Positions 50,095 through 58,865 of a stretch of 64,000 nucleotides of DNA are shown here, piece after piece. This DNA is from CAUZIR01 sp034421295 (GTDB taxonomy: Bacteria; Chloroflexota; Dehalococcoidia; Lucifugimonadales; UBA2962), in assembly GCA_034421295.1 (NCBI GenBank), contig DAOUKM010000020.1:32429-96428 (forward strand), written 5' to 3'. Made by a program: the position numbers and the translations under genes. Each line of letters begins with the position of its first letter. Positions within the stretch are counted from its first letter, which is position 1. Under the pieces are notes generated by a model. The model was not told the DNA's origin, searched no databases, and worked only from the letters and a program-made list of their open reading frames with translations.

Positions 50095-50548
50095 CTCCGT
50101 CCTTCCCGAAGGACTGCCTCGCCCTGATCTAAGTCGAGCCGTCGGCCGTAATGCCAGGGCGCTTAAGAACCGATTGATTTCTCACCGGACGATCGGAGGC
50201 TCGCGGGCTCCGAGAACCGATAAGGTGGTCCAGATGCACCTAATCCTGCCAGTGTCCCCTCCCCTGCTCCAAGATCAGCGTCTGCCCGCGCCCGGGGCCC
50301 GACACGGATTATCACCATGGCGTGCCCGACATGGCACGTGCGGCGACAGCCCCATTATGCCTTCAGCACCATCCGTCAGCACTAGGACACTACTCGCAGG
50401 GGCAGCATCCTCCCTTTCGTTCCGCTGCACAGAGAACGCCGGGCCGGACGCTGCGAACAGACTACCGGGCCACACGGAGCGCCCAGGACCCTTATGGGAA
50501 AGAACGAGTAGCGTTGTATCATCTCGCCATGAAACCGGGTCTGCGAAC
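50095..50548. other. 454-base region between LysR and ispD
   Basis: I see no gene that I can support here. Open frames run through it on both strands, including one in frame with ispD, but their translations are Arg/Pro/Ser-rich with no family features. It contains a possible -10 (50517-50522) and a 7-codon minicistron (50529-50552) in front of ispD. The rest may hold the LysR promoter or a decayed gene. Confidence 0.4.
50517..50522 (+). promoter_or_regulatory. -10-like element TATCAT ahead of ispD
   Basis: TATCAT would start transcription at about 50529, exactly at the ATG of a short frame that leads into ispD. The -35 region is not convincing. Confidence 0.35.
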
Positions 50549-50552
50549 GTGA
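50529..50552 (+). other. Possible 7-codon leader peptide coupled to ispD
   Basis: An ATG at 50529 opens a frame of seven codons (MKPGLRT) whose TGA overlaps the GTG start of ispD in a GTGA junction. ispD has no ribosome-binding site of its own, so re-initiation from this minicistron could explain its translation. The evidence is positional only. Confidence 0.3.
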
Positions 50553-51274
50553 CCTCCGTACCATCCGGCCGCGTGGGTGCAATCGTCGTGGCCGCAGGAT
50601 CCTCCACCAGGATGGGCCGGGTCGACAAGGTCTTCGCTCCATTGGTGGGCCGCCCTCTACTATCCCACCCGGTGGACGCACTGGAGCGCTGTCACTTGAT
50701 AGATCGCATAGCGGTCGTGCTAGGCGAACAAGGAATTGAGCGGGGTTGGGAGCTCGTGCGGCGATTCGGCTGGAGCAAGGTGAGCGTTGTGGCCGGGGGA
50801 CAACGTCGCCAGGACTCGGTGCGCGCCGGATTGCCGCCGCTGGTTGACACCGATTGGATCGTCGTTCACGACGGCGCACGGCCGTGCGTGACGTCGCAAA
50901 TGATCGAAAGGGGCCTGGCTGAAGCGGCCTTCACCGGGGCCGCCGTCGCCGCGGTGCCGGTGAAGGACACGGTGAAGGTGGTCGATGCGGACATGACGGT
51001 CCTGGAGACCCCGGACCGACAGCGCCTCTGGCTCGTTCAGACTCCGCAGGTGTTTTCCAGGGATCTCCTGACGAGAGCGCACAGCGAGGTTGCACAGGAG
51101 GTAACCGATGACGCCTCTATGGTTGAGCAGGTCGGCGGATCGGTCAGAGTCTTTCGGGGCTCTTATGCCAACATCAAGGTGACGACGCCGGAGGATCTGG
51201 AGATCGCCGAGTACCTGGTGTCGCGGGGTATCGCTGGGGAAAATTCGCGGCCCGACGGGACAGGGGTCGCATGA
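50549..51274 (+). CDS. ispD: 2-C-methyl-D-erythritol 4-phosphate cytidylyltransferase
   Basis: This 241-residue enzyme makes CDP-methylerythritol in the MEP isoprenoid pathway. The CTP-binding motif is AAGSSTRMG (residues 15-23) with K27, and later VHDGARPCV near residue 107 and VPVKDTVKVV near residue 140. The GTG at 50549 is chosen because it places the first strand correctly; the frame extends far upstream without homology. It overlaps ispF by 4 bases. It supplies precursor to the prenyl synthase and hopanoid genes at 24-30 kb. Confidence 0.92.
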   Translation: MTSVPSGRVGAIVVAAGSSTRMGRVDKVFAPLVGRPLLSHPVDALERCHLIDRIAVVLGEQGIERGWELVRRFGWSKVSVVAGGQRRQDSVRAGLPPLVDTDWIVVHDGARPCVTSQMIERGLAEAAFTGAAVAAVPVKDTVKVVDADMTVLETPDRQRLWLVQTPQVFSRDLLTRAHSEVAQEVTDDASMVEQVGGSVRVFRGSYANIKVTTPEDLEIAEYLVSRGIAGENSRPDGTGVA

Positions 51275-51762
51275 GCCACCGTACCGGCCTGGGTGCCGAC
51301 GTTCATCCCCTGGTCGCCGGACGGCCGCTCGTACTGGGAGGACACACGGTGCCTCATGACCTGGGTCTGGCCGGCCACAGCGACGGGGACGTCCTGGCGC
51401 ACGCGGTGATCGACGCCCTGCTCGGAGCCGCCGGGCTGGGAGACATCGGCTCCCTGTTCCCTTCCAGCGACCCGAACCTGGCCGGAATATCCAGCCTGAC
51501 CCTGCTCAATCGGACGGTTTCCAGGGTGATAGAGTCCGGATGGAGGGCCACGTACGTCGATGCTACAATCGTCGCCCAGCGTCCGACCCTGGCTCCTCAC
51601 ATGGCGCGGATAAGGGATGGGCTCGCGGGCGCCCTTTCGCTGGACCCGGCCGATGTAAACGTCAAGGCCACCACGACGGACGCGCTGGGATTCATCGGGA
51701 GGGGTGAGGGGATAGCGGCTCTGGCGGTGGCGACCATGACCAGGGTGAACCCCGCGAGCTGA
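51271..51762 (+). CDS. ispF: 2-C-methyl-D-erythritol 2,4-cyclodiphosphate synthase
   Basis: This 163-residue enzyme follows IspD in the MEP pathway. Zinc ligands D10 and H12 (GLGADVHPL) and H44 (SDGDVLAHAV) are intact, and LGDIGSLFPSSDP is typical. It starts within the end of ispD (ATGA overlap). The trimeric family is usually about 160 residues, as here. Confidence 0.95.
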   Translation: MSHRTGLGADVHPLVAGRPLVLGGHTVPHDLGLAGHSDGDVLAHAVIDALLGAAGLGDIGSLFPSSDPNLAGISSLTLLNRTVSRVIESGWRATYVDATIVAQRPTLAPHMARIRDGLAGALSLDPADVNVKATTTDALGFIGRGEGIAALAVATMTRVNPAS

Positions 51763-51771
51763 TTCGATCCA

Positions 51772-53148
51772 GTGATGGTGGAACCCAACCAGATGAAGCT
51801 TTACAACACCCTCACCTCGCAGTCCGAACAACTAACACCGCAGGGCGATGTGGTGACGATCTACGTCTGCGGCATCACACCCTATTCGCCCGCTCACGTG
51901 GGCCACGCGATGCGCTCGGTGGTATTCGACGTTCTGCGAAGGTACCTGGAGTACAGGGGGCACCGGGTCAGGCACATAGAGAACTTCACCGATATAGACG
52001 ACAAGATGATCGACGGAGCTGCGAGGGAGGGGGTGTCGGTATCCGACCTCGCCGAGGCGAACATTTCGAGCTATCTGACAGAGATGGACCGCCTGAACGT
52101 CCTCAGGGCGCACCAATACCCCAGGGCGACGGGTGAGATCGGCAAGATTATCGAGATGATCGAAGGCCTGACCGAAAGAGGCTATGCCTATTCTGCAGGG
52201 GGAGATGTCTACTTCCGCGTCCGTGCGGACGACGATTACGGCAAGTTGAGCCACCGGGACATAGACAGGCTCCTTTCAGGTGCACGGGTATCTGTCAGCG
52301 AGGACAAGGAGGACGCGCTCGACTTTGCGCTCTGGAAGTCGCAGAAGCCCGGAGAGCCTGCCTGGGACAGTCCATGGGGACCGGGGAGGCCCGGCTGGCA
52401 CATCGAGTGCAGCGCCATGGCCCTGGAGTACCTTGGCGAGACCATCGACATCCATGGCGGTGGCCAGGACCTGATCTTCCCGCACCACGAGAACGAGGTG
52501 GCCCAGTCGGAATCGTTCACAGGGCTGGCTCCATTTGCCCGCCACTGGGTGCACAACGGCCTGGTAAGGCTGGGCGAGGACAAGATGAGCAAGTCCCTGG
52601 GCAACATGGTTACCGTCGGCCAGGCACTCTCCAGCCACTCAAGCGACGCCCTGCGCCTCTTCTTCCTCAGCTCTCACTACCGCAGCCCCCTGACCTACAC
52701 GGAAGAGAGCGTTGAGGGTCAGGAGCGCGCGGTCGCGAGGCTGCGCAGTGCCGTCGCGGCTTCAGGGCCGGGAAGTGGGGACACGCTGGACGCATCTGGT
52801 CACAGACGTCGCTTCGAGGAAGCGATGGACGACGACCTCAACACACCACAGGCCCTTGCCGCAATCTTCGATCTCGCTCGGGAGATACACCGGGCTCGGG
52901 ACGGAGGCGGCATCGTGGCCGAAGCGCAATCAGTCCTGCGAGACCTGACCGGTGTGCTCGGCCTGACGCTGAAGGCGAGGCGGGCCACGGGGGATGCGGC
53001 GCCCTTCATCGATCTGCTGGTCGACGTGCGCCGGCTGATGAGATCGGAAAGGAACTTTGAACTGGCGGACGGCATCCGAGAGAGCCTGGCCGAGCTGGGC
53101 GTACAGCTTGAGGACGGGCCCGAGGGCACGACCTGGAAGCGGCGATGA
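51772..53148 (+). CDS. cysS: Cysteinyl-tRNA synthetase
   Basis: This 458-residue class I aminoacyl-tRNA synthetase charges tRNA-Cys. It has the HIGH-type motif HVGH (residues 42-45), zinc ligand C33 plus the GWHIECSAMALEYLG block with Cys and the HHENE His/Glu set, and KMSKS near residue 270. The GTG at 51772 is followed directly by ATG at 51775; either could be the start. The ispD-ispF-cysS order is common in several phyla. A MshC-type ligase is less likely given the length and wording. Confidence 0.95.
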   Translation: MMVEPNQMKLYNTLTSQSEQLTPQGDVVTIYVCGITPYSPAHVGHAMRSVVFDVLRRYLEYRGHRVRHIENFTDIDDKMIDGAAREGVSVSDLAEANISSYLTEMDRLNVLRAHQYPRATGEIGKIIEMIEGLTERGYAYSAGGDVYFRVRADDDYGKLSHRDIDRLLSGARVSVSEDKEDALDFALWKSQKPGEPAWDSPWGPGRPGWHIECSAMALEYLGETIDIHGGGQDLIFPHHENEVAQSESFTGLAPFARHWVHNGLVRLGEDKMSKSLGNMVTVGQALSSHSSDALRLFFLSSHYRSPLTYTEESVEGQERAVARLRSAVAASGPGSGDTLDASGHRRRFEEAMDDDLNTPQALAAIFDLAREIHRARDGGGIVAEAQSVLRDLTGVLGLTLKARRATGDAAPFIDLLVDVRRLMRSERNFELADGIRESLAELGVQLEDGPEGTTWKRR

Positions 53149-53210
53149 TGACTGCTGACCCGCCCCTGAGGCGAGCAATGACCCTGTGCGATCAGCGGGA
53201 CTGGCGCTGA

Positions 53211-54101
53211 ATGTCGGAATCTATCGACACCGGGCCGACAGGCTCTCGCGGGCTCGGGAACGTGTCTAATGCCAAGGGCGGTACTCGTCTGCCGGAACTC
53301 TCGCTCAAGGGTAGATCGGCAGTCGTTACGGGGGCTGGCAGGGGGATCGGCCGAGCTATAGCGCTTAGTCTCGCAGAGGCCGGCGCGGACGTGGCCCTGG
53401 CTGCGCGAACCCCTTCAGAACTCGAGGACGTGGCGGCCGAGATTCGGACGCTGGGATCGCGTGCCTTCGCAGTTCCAACCGATGTATCCGACTCCAGCCA
53501 GGTCGAATACATGATTGAAGCCGCACTCAAGCAGTTCGGGAGCATTGACGTGCTTGTAAACAATGCGGGAATAAACCTGCGGCTCCCGCTGGTACCACTG
53601 CCGGACGGTGTCCCGGACTGGCTCAGGGTGCCGCGCCCTCCGGACTCGTCGATCACCGACGACGAGTGGCAGCGAGTACTGTCCGTCAACGTGAGCGGGG
53701 TGATGTACGGCTGCAGGGCGGTTGCCCCTCACATGCTTGCGCGTTCCAGGGGAAAGATAATCAACGTCTCCTCGGTCCAAGGGAAGACAGCGGTACCTTT
53801 CTACTCCGCCTATGCTGTATCCAAGGCGGCGGTAAACATGTTGACTCGCGTGCTGGCCCTGGAGTGGGCGCAGCATGGAATTCAGGTGAACGCGCTCTGC
53901 CCGGGTTCGTACGAGACGGACATGGCGGGTGATCAGTGGACCGATCCTGCCAAGGCCGAAAGGGCTGCGGCGGCGATACCTATGGGACGCCCCGGTGATC
54001 TCCGCCAGCTGGGGGTTCTGGCGGCCTACCTGGCAAGCCCCGCATCCGACTACATGACGGGCCAGGCCGTCTTCATCGACGGCGGCATCGCCGCCCTGTA
54101 G
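53211..54101 (+). CDS. SDR-family oxidoreductase
   Basis: This 296-residue classical SDR has the cofactor motif TGAGRGIG near residue 41, NNAG, a catalytic Ser in VSSVQGK and the YAVSK pair. It carries about 25 extra residues before the fold and an insert (LPDGVPDWLRVPRPPD) after the NNAG strand. The substrate is unknown. It differs from the three tandem SDRs at 6.7-9.2 kb, so it is not part of that duplication. Its stop lies 3 bases from that of the convergent gene. Confidence 0.86.
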   Translation: MSESIDTGPTGSRGLGNVSNAKGGTRLPELSLKGRSAVVTGAGRGIGRAIALSLAEAGADVALAARTPSELEDVAAEIRTLGSRAFAVPTDVSDSSQVEYMIEAALKQFGSIDVLVNNAGINLRLPLVPLPDGVPDWLRVPRPPDSSITDDEWQRVLSVNVSGVMYGCRAVAPHMLARSRGKIINVSSVQGKTAVPFYSAYAVSKAAVNMLTRVLALEWAQHGIQVNALCPGSYETDMAGDQWTDPAKAERAAAAIPMGRPGDLRQLGVLAAYLASPASDYMTGQAVFIDGGIAAL

Positions 54102-54104
54102 AGA

Positions 54105-54944
54105 TTAGGGTCCAAACGACAGGCTGACCGGCTCCCCGGTTTCGATCTCCAGCTCACGAGCTGCGCTTCCTCCACTGAGGGCGACCTCGAGATAGCCGAA
54201 GCTGCCGACCAGGGCTATCAGGCCTTCGGAGTCGGCGAAGGTGCGGGCGGGGCCATTTATGCGTCGACCGGCAACACTCAGCACCAGCGGGCGCGTGCCC
54301 ACGGACTCCCCGGTTATGTTGGTGACCAGGTTGCCGAAGGAGTCGACATATATCACCGCTCCTTCAATCGATCCCGGAAGGATCCTGGGGGAGGGACCCC
54401 GCATGACCGTCAGGAAGTCGGTTGGGCTGCCCAGGGCAGCCGGCTCGACACCCCTCGCCAGGTGAGCCGCAACCGGACCGAACACGTCCCTTCCGTGAAA
54501 GGTATTGCTCACCGGGTGGCGCCAGAAGCTTTCCTCGCTGAGCACATATGCCCGGCATCCCTCCGGCACGGGTGCCAAGGATGGATCCGATGGGAAAGGG
54601 TCGGATCGGCACTCGTCCCGGAGCGCGCCTAGGACCCTCGTTAGAATCCCATTGTCGGGAGCGACAAAGCTCCCGAACGGGGTTGTGAGTGCCACCGGGC
54701 GGCGGTCGGTGCCAACGCCGGGATCGACCACACACAGGTGCACGGTATCGTTCGGGTAGCTGCGGTGGGCCTCACCTATTACGAAAGAGCCGTGAACTAC
54801 GTCCTGCGCCGGGACGTAATGGGACAGGTCCACGATGCTGGCGTTCCTGCAGATCCCCAGGATAACCCCTTTGACGGCGCCAACGTAGTGGTCCCGCCAA
54901 CCAAAGTCGGTCGTAAGGGTGATGATCGGCGGGCTGTTGGGCAT
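54105..54944 (-). CDS. SAM hydroxide adenosyltransferase (DUF62)
   Basis: This 279-residue protein is of the S-adenosyl-L-methionine hydroxide adenosyltransferase family (DUF62), which converts SAM and water to adenosine and methionine and is related to fluorinase and chlorinase. The N-terminal ITLTTDFGWRDHYVGAVKG, CVVDPGVGTDRRP near residue 72 and FVAPDNGILT block are diagnostic. The extra loop that marks the fluorinase is not evident, so simple hydrolysis is the likely activity. It is the last gene of the gatB-secG minus run. Confidence 0.88.
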   Translation of the reverse strand: MPNSPPIITLTTDFGWRDHYVGAVKGVILGICRNASIVDLSHYVPAQDVVHGSFVIGEAHRSYPNDTVHLCVVDPGVGTDRRPVALTTPFGSFVAPDNGILTRVLGALRDECRSDPFPSDPSLAPVPEGCRAYVLSEESFWRHPVSNTFHGRDVFGPVAAHLARGVEPAALGSPTDFLTVMRGPSPRILPGSIEGAVIYVDSFGNLVTNITGESVGTRPLVLSVAGRRINGPARTFADSEGLIALVGSFGYLEVALSGGSAARELEIETGEPVSLSFGP

Positions 54945-54984
54945 CGACCCTCGCCTGGGGTCCGGAGCGGGCCTGCGCAGCCCT

Positions 54985-55212
54985 CTAAACTCTGGCGCTG
55001 ATCAGTGAGGTGACGATGAAGACCCCTACCAGGGCGATAGTGAACTGGAAAAGTGTCTTCTCAAGCCCCCTGCGGGTACGGAACGAGCTTTCGGCCGAGC
55101 CGAAGAGACCGGAACCCTGACCGCGGACCTGCATGAGGACGACCACCACCAGAACCACGGCGACGATTATCTGTATTACATTGAGAACTGTGGTGCTCAA
55201 GCCTCTCGCCAA
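54985..55212 (-). CDS. secG: Preprotein translocase subunit SecG
   Basis: This 75-residue protein has two membrane helices (about residues 8-26 and 52-72) around a short loop with the GSGLFGSAE motif of SecG. It would join SecYE in the inner membrane to assist protein export. The ATG at 55212 follows gatB by 141 bases; that gap has a TATCAT-like element on the minus strand but no clear -35. Confidence 0.88.
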   Translation of the reverse strand: MARGLSTTVLNVIQIIVAVVLVVVVLMQVRGQGSGLFGSAESSFRTRRGLEKTLFQFTIALVGVFIVTSLISARV

Positions 55213-55353
55213 TCAATCGGCCGCTCTCGGCCTCCATGGTCGTCCCGAACCGCTGCCACTGTAGACGCCCGTAGCTATGATACAGCGACTCGAACTCGCT
55301 AGCGACCACCAGCAGGCCGCGTTTCCGAGTCTCTACGGCCCGTCACGATCGCT

Positions 55354-56829
55354 CTAGCGGTCGGCGGGAGGCTCCAGACGCTTCTCGAGTAGGTTCGCGG
55401 CTACCTTGGGGTTCGCCTTGCCCCTGGTCAACTTCATTACCTGTCCGACCAGGAACCTCAGGGCTGTCTCCTTGCCGCCGAGGTAGTCGGCAACCGCCTT
55501 GGGATTGGAGTCCACCGCTTGATCGACCGCCGCCTGGACGGCGTCAACATCACTTATCTGCACCATCCCCAGGGACCTGGCGACCTGGGAGGCCGACTGC
55601 CCACTCTCGAACATCTCTGCGAACACGGTCTTGGCCATGCTCGAGTTGAGTGTTCCGTCGTCGACCAGACCCTGCAAGGCGAGTATCTCCCCGGTCGGGA
55701 CCTTGACCTCGGAGACTTTGATGCCGGCGCTGTTGACCAGGCGAGAGAATTCGCCCAGCAGCCAGTTGCTCGCAGACTTTGCCGACCGTCTCCCTCCATC
55801 CTCAGCCCCACTACCGGAGTCGACCTCCCGCTCAAAGTAATCTGCCATCTCGGGTGAGGCGGTTAGCAGGCCGGCCTCGTACGGTGAGAGTCCATACTCG
55901 TCCTCGAACCGGGCCTTTCGGGCCGCCGGTAACTCCGGCATACCGCGCTCGATCTCCGAAACCCAGTCCGGGGCTATGGCGAACGGTGGTATGTCGGGCT
56001 CCGGGAAGTACCGATAGTCGTGGGCGTCTTCCTTGCTGCGCTGAGAGAAGGTCAACCCCCGGTCGTCCGCCCAGCCCCTTGTTTCCTGAACGATCCTGCC
56101 GCCCGAGCGAGCGATCTCGGTCTGCCTGTCCATCTCAAACGTCAGGGCACTGTAGACGGACTTGAAGCTGTTCATGTTCTTTACTTCGACCTTCGGCCCG
56201 AACTCTGAGGTACCCGAAGGCCGCATACTGACATTGGCGTCACAGCGAAAACTTCCCTCCTCCATGTTCGCGGTGCTGGCCCCGATATAGCGAAGTATGG
56301 AGCGGAGTCTGGTCAGATAGTCATGGGCTTCTTCCGCCGTTCTCATATCGGGCTCGCTGACTATCTCCATAAGCGGTACTCCCGACCGGTTTATGTCCAG
56401 CAGGCTGTAAGTCCCGGAGCCGTCTGACCTGTGAAGCAGCTTTGCAACGTCCTCTTCAAGGTGCACCCGGTTGATTCCAACCTCGCGCTCTCCACCGGAA
56501 CTTTCTACCACCAGCCTCCCTCCTGAGGCTATCGGCAGGTTGTGCTGGGAGATCTGGTATCCCTTCATCAGGTCCGGGTACGGATAGTTCTTGCGGTCGA
56601 ACTTAGACTGCGTCGCGATGGTGCAACCCAGGGCCAGACCCGTCCTGACGACGTGTTCAACCGCCTGCCTGTTCGGCACCGGGAGCACGCCCGGCATGCC
56701 CATGCACACGGGGCAAACGACGGTGTTCGGTTCCATCTCCTGATAGGCGGCGCTGCAGCCGCAGAACATCTTGCTGGAGGTGCGCAGCTGCGCATGTACC
56801 TCCAGGCCGATAACAGCCTCGTATTCCAC
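55354..56829 (-). CDS. gatB: Aspartyl/glutamyl-tRNA amidotransferase subunit B
   Basis: This 491-residue protein is GatB of the GatCAB complex, which amidates Glu-tRNA(Gln) and Asp-tRNA(Asn). The N-terminus has YEAVIGLEVHAQL, zinc-site cysteines in MFCGCS and VVCPVCMG, and INRSGVPLMEIVSEPD near residue 135. The C-terminus carries the YqeY-like tail. The GTG at 56829, with GGAGGG 10 bases upstream, is chosen over a start 38 codons earlier. gatA and gatC are not in the window. Confidence 0.95.
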   Translation of the reverse strand: MEYEAVIGLEVHAQLRTSSKMFCGCSAAYQEMEPNTVVCPVCMGMPGVLPVPNRQAVEHVVRTGLALGCTIATQSKFDRKNYPYPDLMKGYQISQHNLPIASGGRLVVESSGGEREVGINRVHLEEDVAKLLHRSDGSGTYSLLDINRSGVPLMEIVSEPDMRTAEEAHDYLTRLRSILRYIGASTANMEEGSFRCDANVSMRPSGTSEFGPKVEVKNMNSFKSVYSALTFEMDRQTEIARSGGRIVQETRGWADDRGLTFSQRSKEDAHDYRYFPEPDIPPFAIAPDWVSEIERGMPELPAARKARFEDEYGLSPYEAGLLTASPEMADYFEREVDSGSGAEDGGRRSAKSASNWLLGEFSRLVNSAGIKVSEVKVPTGEILALQGLVDDGTLNSSMAKTVFAEMFESGQSASQVARSLGMVQISDVDAVQAAVDQAVDSNPKAVADYLGGKETALRFLVGQVMKLTRGKANPKVAANLLEKRLEPPADR

Positions 56830-56968
56830 CTGACCGTAGCCCTCCGGGTCCTTCTCGGGTCGCCAAGCCTCGGCGTTCAGGCCAGAATATGGCACCGCAA
56901 ACGCGCGCACAATGCCGTGCGGCCGCAAAGGAGCCCCGGGCATGTGCGCTCGGGAATTAAGCCTGGGC

Positions 56969-57640
56969 TCAGGTCTCTTCGTCCATGGTGAAGAGCTCCA
57001 GATCGGGATCGTTCTCGTCCCAGGCTCCCTCTCCGATCAGCGGCACGAATCTGCAGCCACCCAGCGTGTGTATGGATATGTCTTTGGTCCCGCGGATGAC
57101 ACGCATCAACTCTTGCGATTCCGGGGATCCGACGGGCACTACCAGACGGCCTCCTTCGGCCAGCTGCTCTATGAGTACCCTGGGGATCCTGGGCGCAGCG
57201 GCGGCCACAACGATGCCCTCATAGGGTGCACCCGTCCGCCAACCCAGCTCCCGTCCGGCCTCTCGCAGCTCGACATTGCTGTAGCCAAGCCGAGCCAGTC
57301 GCTCACCGGCCCCTTCCGACAGCTCCCGCACCCTCTCGACGGAGACTACATGCCCGGCCAACTCTGCCAGCACCGCCACCTGGTAGCCGCTTCCCGTGCC
57401 GACCTCAAGCACGGTGTCGGTGCGTCGAACCATCAGGGCAGAGACCATAAGCGCCACCATGAGCGGCTGGGAGATGGTCTGGCCACTGCCGATGGGCAGC
57501 GCCGAATTCTCGTACGCCCTGCGCCCCAGATGGGCCGGCACGAATTCCTCCCTGGGAACGCGCATCATCGCACGCAGCACCCTTTCGTCGTCCATCTCGG
57601 CCCTGATCTCGTCGAATAGGCGCTCTCTGGCCCCTCTCAA
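56969..57640 (-). CDS. pcm: Protein-L-isoaspartate O-methyltransferase
   Basis: This 223-residue SAM-dependent enzyme methylates isoaspartyl residues in damaged proteins. The SAM motif LEVGTGSGYQVAVLAEL (about residues 80-96) is preceded by the substrate-side SALPIGSGQTISQPLMVALM block. The C-terminal 30 residues are acidic and extra to the fold. The start TTG at 57640 has GGAGGG close upstream; the next in-frame ATG, at MDDERVL, would remove 15 residues. Confidence 0.9.
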   Translation of the reverse strand: MRGARERLFDEIRAEMDDERVLRAMMRVPREEFVPAHLGRRAYENSALPIGSGQTISQPLMVALMVSALMVRRTDTVLEVGTGSGYQVAVLAELAGHVVSVERVRELSEGAGERLARLGYSNVELREAGRELGWRTGAPYEGIVVAAAAPRIPRVLIEQLAEGGRLVVPVGSPESQELMRVIRGTKDISIHTLGGCRFVPLIGEGAWDENDPDLELFTMDEET

Positions 57641-57739
57641 TCAACCCTCCCCAGAAGGCCCTTCGGTCGGTCGGAATATGCCGCCAACAGAGGCGGAAAA
57701 CCCGAGGGCGAAAGGGCCATGGATGGCTTGCCCTCGCCG

Positions 57740-57769
57740 TTGACCGCATTTTCGGCGACATGTTACGCT
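57740..57769 (+). promoter_or_regulatory. Promoter of the tetrapyrrole operon, TTGACC-N18-TACGCT
   Basis: TTGACC (57740-57745) and TACGCT (57764-57769) are 18 bases apart, with transcription expected near 57776 and about 23 bases of leader. The region is shared with the divergent pcm gene. Confidence 0.65.
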
Positions 57770-57790
57770 ATCGTTCGCTGACTTGATAGC
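57768..57790. promoter_or_regulatory. Inverted repeat at the start of the tetrapyrrole operon
   Basis: GCTATC (57768-57773) and GATAGC (57785-57790) flank 11 bases spanning the predicted transcription start, just before the ribosome-binding site GGGGA. It has the size and position of an operator; the regulator is not known. Confidence 0.4.
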
Positions 57791-57798
57791 GGGGATGT

Positions 57799-58860
57799 AT
57801 GAGCCAGGGGCAACCTCAAACGCATTCAGATCTTAAGCGCGGCTCCGACCTGGACCTGCTAGATAGGCAGATTCTCAACATACTCCAGTCCGACTTCCCG
57901 CTCGTCGAGCGTCCCTTCGAGCTTATAGGGAACTCGGTGGGTATCACCGAGCCGGAGACCATCGAGCGGATCGTGTCCCTGAAGCGCCGTAACGTCGTGC
58001 GGCAGATAGGTGCGATCTTCGATACACGCAGGCTGGGATACAAGACCTCGCTCGTGGCCATGAGGTTTCGCGAGGGCGATCTTGATGCAGCGGCGAGAAG
58101 AATCAACGAACACCCCGGCGTGAGCCACAACTACGCCCGGACCGGCCAGTTCAACCTGTGGTTCACCGTGGCCGTACCTCCCTCAGAGACGATCGAAGAC
58201 ACCGTGGACAGCATGGCCCGCGATACCGGTGCGCTCGCGGTCCGCGTCATGCCAACGATCAGATTCTTCAAGATCGGCGTCAACTTCGACATGGTAAGGG
58301 AGGAGGGGGCGGCCACCGACTACTTCAGCCCGGACGGCCTGGGCGGCAAGGTCAACGGAAGTACTGATCCCGACCGGTGGAATCGAGCAGAGGTCGTCAC
58401 CGAGCAGGATCGCTGTGTCATACGCGAACTTCAGGAGGACCTGCCTCTTGTCGGAAGGCCCTTCGCCGAGATGGCCGAGCGGCTGGGCTTAACGGAAGCT
58501 GAGCTCTTCGCCAAGGCGACCGAACTCATGCAAAGGGGGCTGATGAGGCGTTACAGCGCGGTACTTCACCACCGAAGGGCCGGTTTTTCCAGCAACGCGA
58601 TGGCCGTATGGAAGGTACCCGAAGAGCGGGCAGTAGAGGTCGGCACGATCATGGCCGGATCCAAATGGGTAACGCATTGCTACCAGCGCCCCACCTTCCC
58701 GGACTGGCAATACACCCACTTCACGATGATCCACGCCACCTCCGATGTGCAGTGCGAGCAGGTGGCCCGGGACATCTCCCAGGAGACGGGTATCTCCGAC
58801 TATAAGTTGCTCTACAGTACGCGCGAGTACAAAAAGACCCGCGTGCGCTACTTCGTCTAG
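57799..58860 (+). CDS. ahbA/ahbB: Fused siroheme decarboxylase AhbA-AhbB (AsnC/Lrp-like)
   Basis: This 353-residue protein holds two AsnC/Lrp-like units in tandem. The first runs over about residues 1-175 with LLDRQILNILQSDFPLVERPF, IGAIFDTRRLG and RTGQFNLWFTV. The second covers about 195-353 with LQEDLPLVGRPFAEMAERLG, RYSAVLHHRRAGFSSNAM, HCYQRPTFPDW and KTRVRYFV. These blocks fit AhbA/AhbB (NirDLGH-type) siroheme decarboxylases, normally two proteins, which turn siroheme into didecarboxysiroheme. The operon supplies siroheme precursors, so siroheme-dependent haem synthesis is the best reading. Haem d1 is less likely with no nir genes here. Confidence 0.83.
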   Translation: MSQGQPQTHSDLKRGSDLDLLDRQILNILQSDFPLVERPFELIGNSVGITEPETIERIVSLKRRNVVRQIGAIFDTRRLGYKTSLVAMRFREGDLDAAARRINEHPGVSHNYARTGQFNLWFTVAVPPSETIEDTVDSMARDTGALAVRVMPTIRFFKIGVNFDMVREEGAATDYFSPDGLGGKVNGSTDPDRWNRAEVVTEQDRCVIRELQEDLPLVGRPFAEMAERLGLTEAELFAKATELMQRGLMRRYSAVLHHRRAGFSSNAMAVWKVPEERAVEVGTIMAGSKWVTHCYQRPTFPDWQYTHFTMIHATSDVQCEQVARDISQETGISDYKLLYSTREYKKTRVRYFV

Positions 58861-58865
58861 CCGCC

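Noticed and set aside
50087..50548. N-terminal extension of ispD by about 154 codons
   Set aside because: The extension is Arg/Pro/Ser-rich and unlike any IspD; the conserved first strand begins just after the GTG at 50549.
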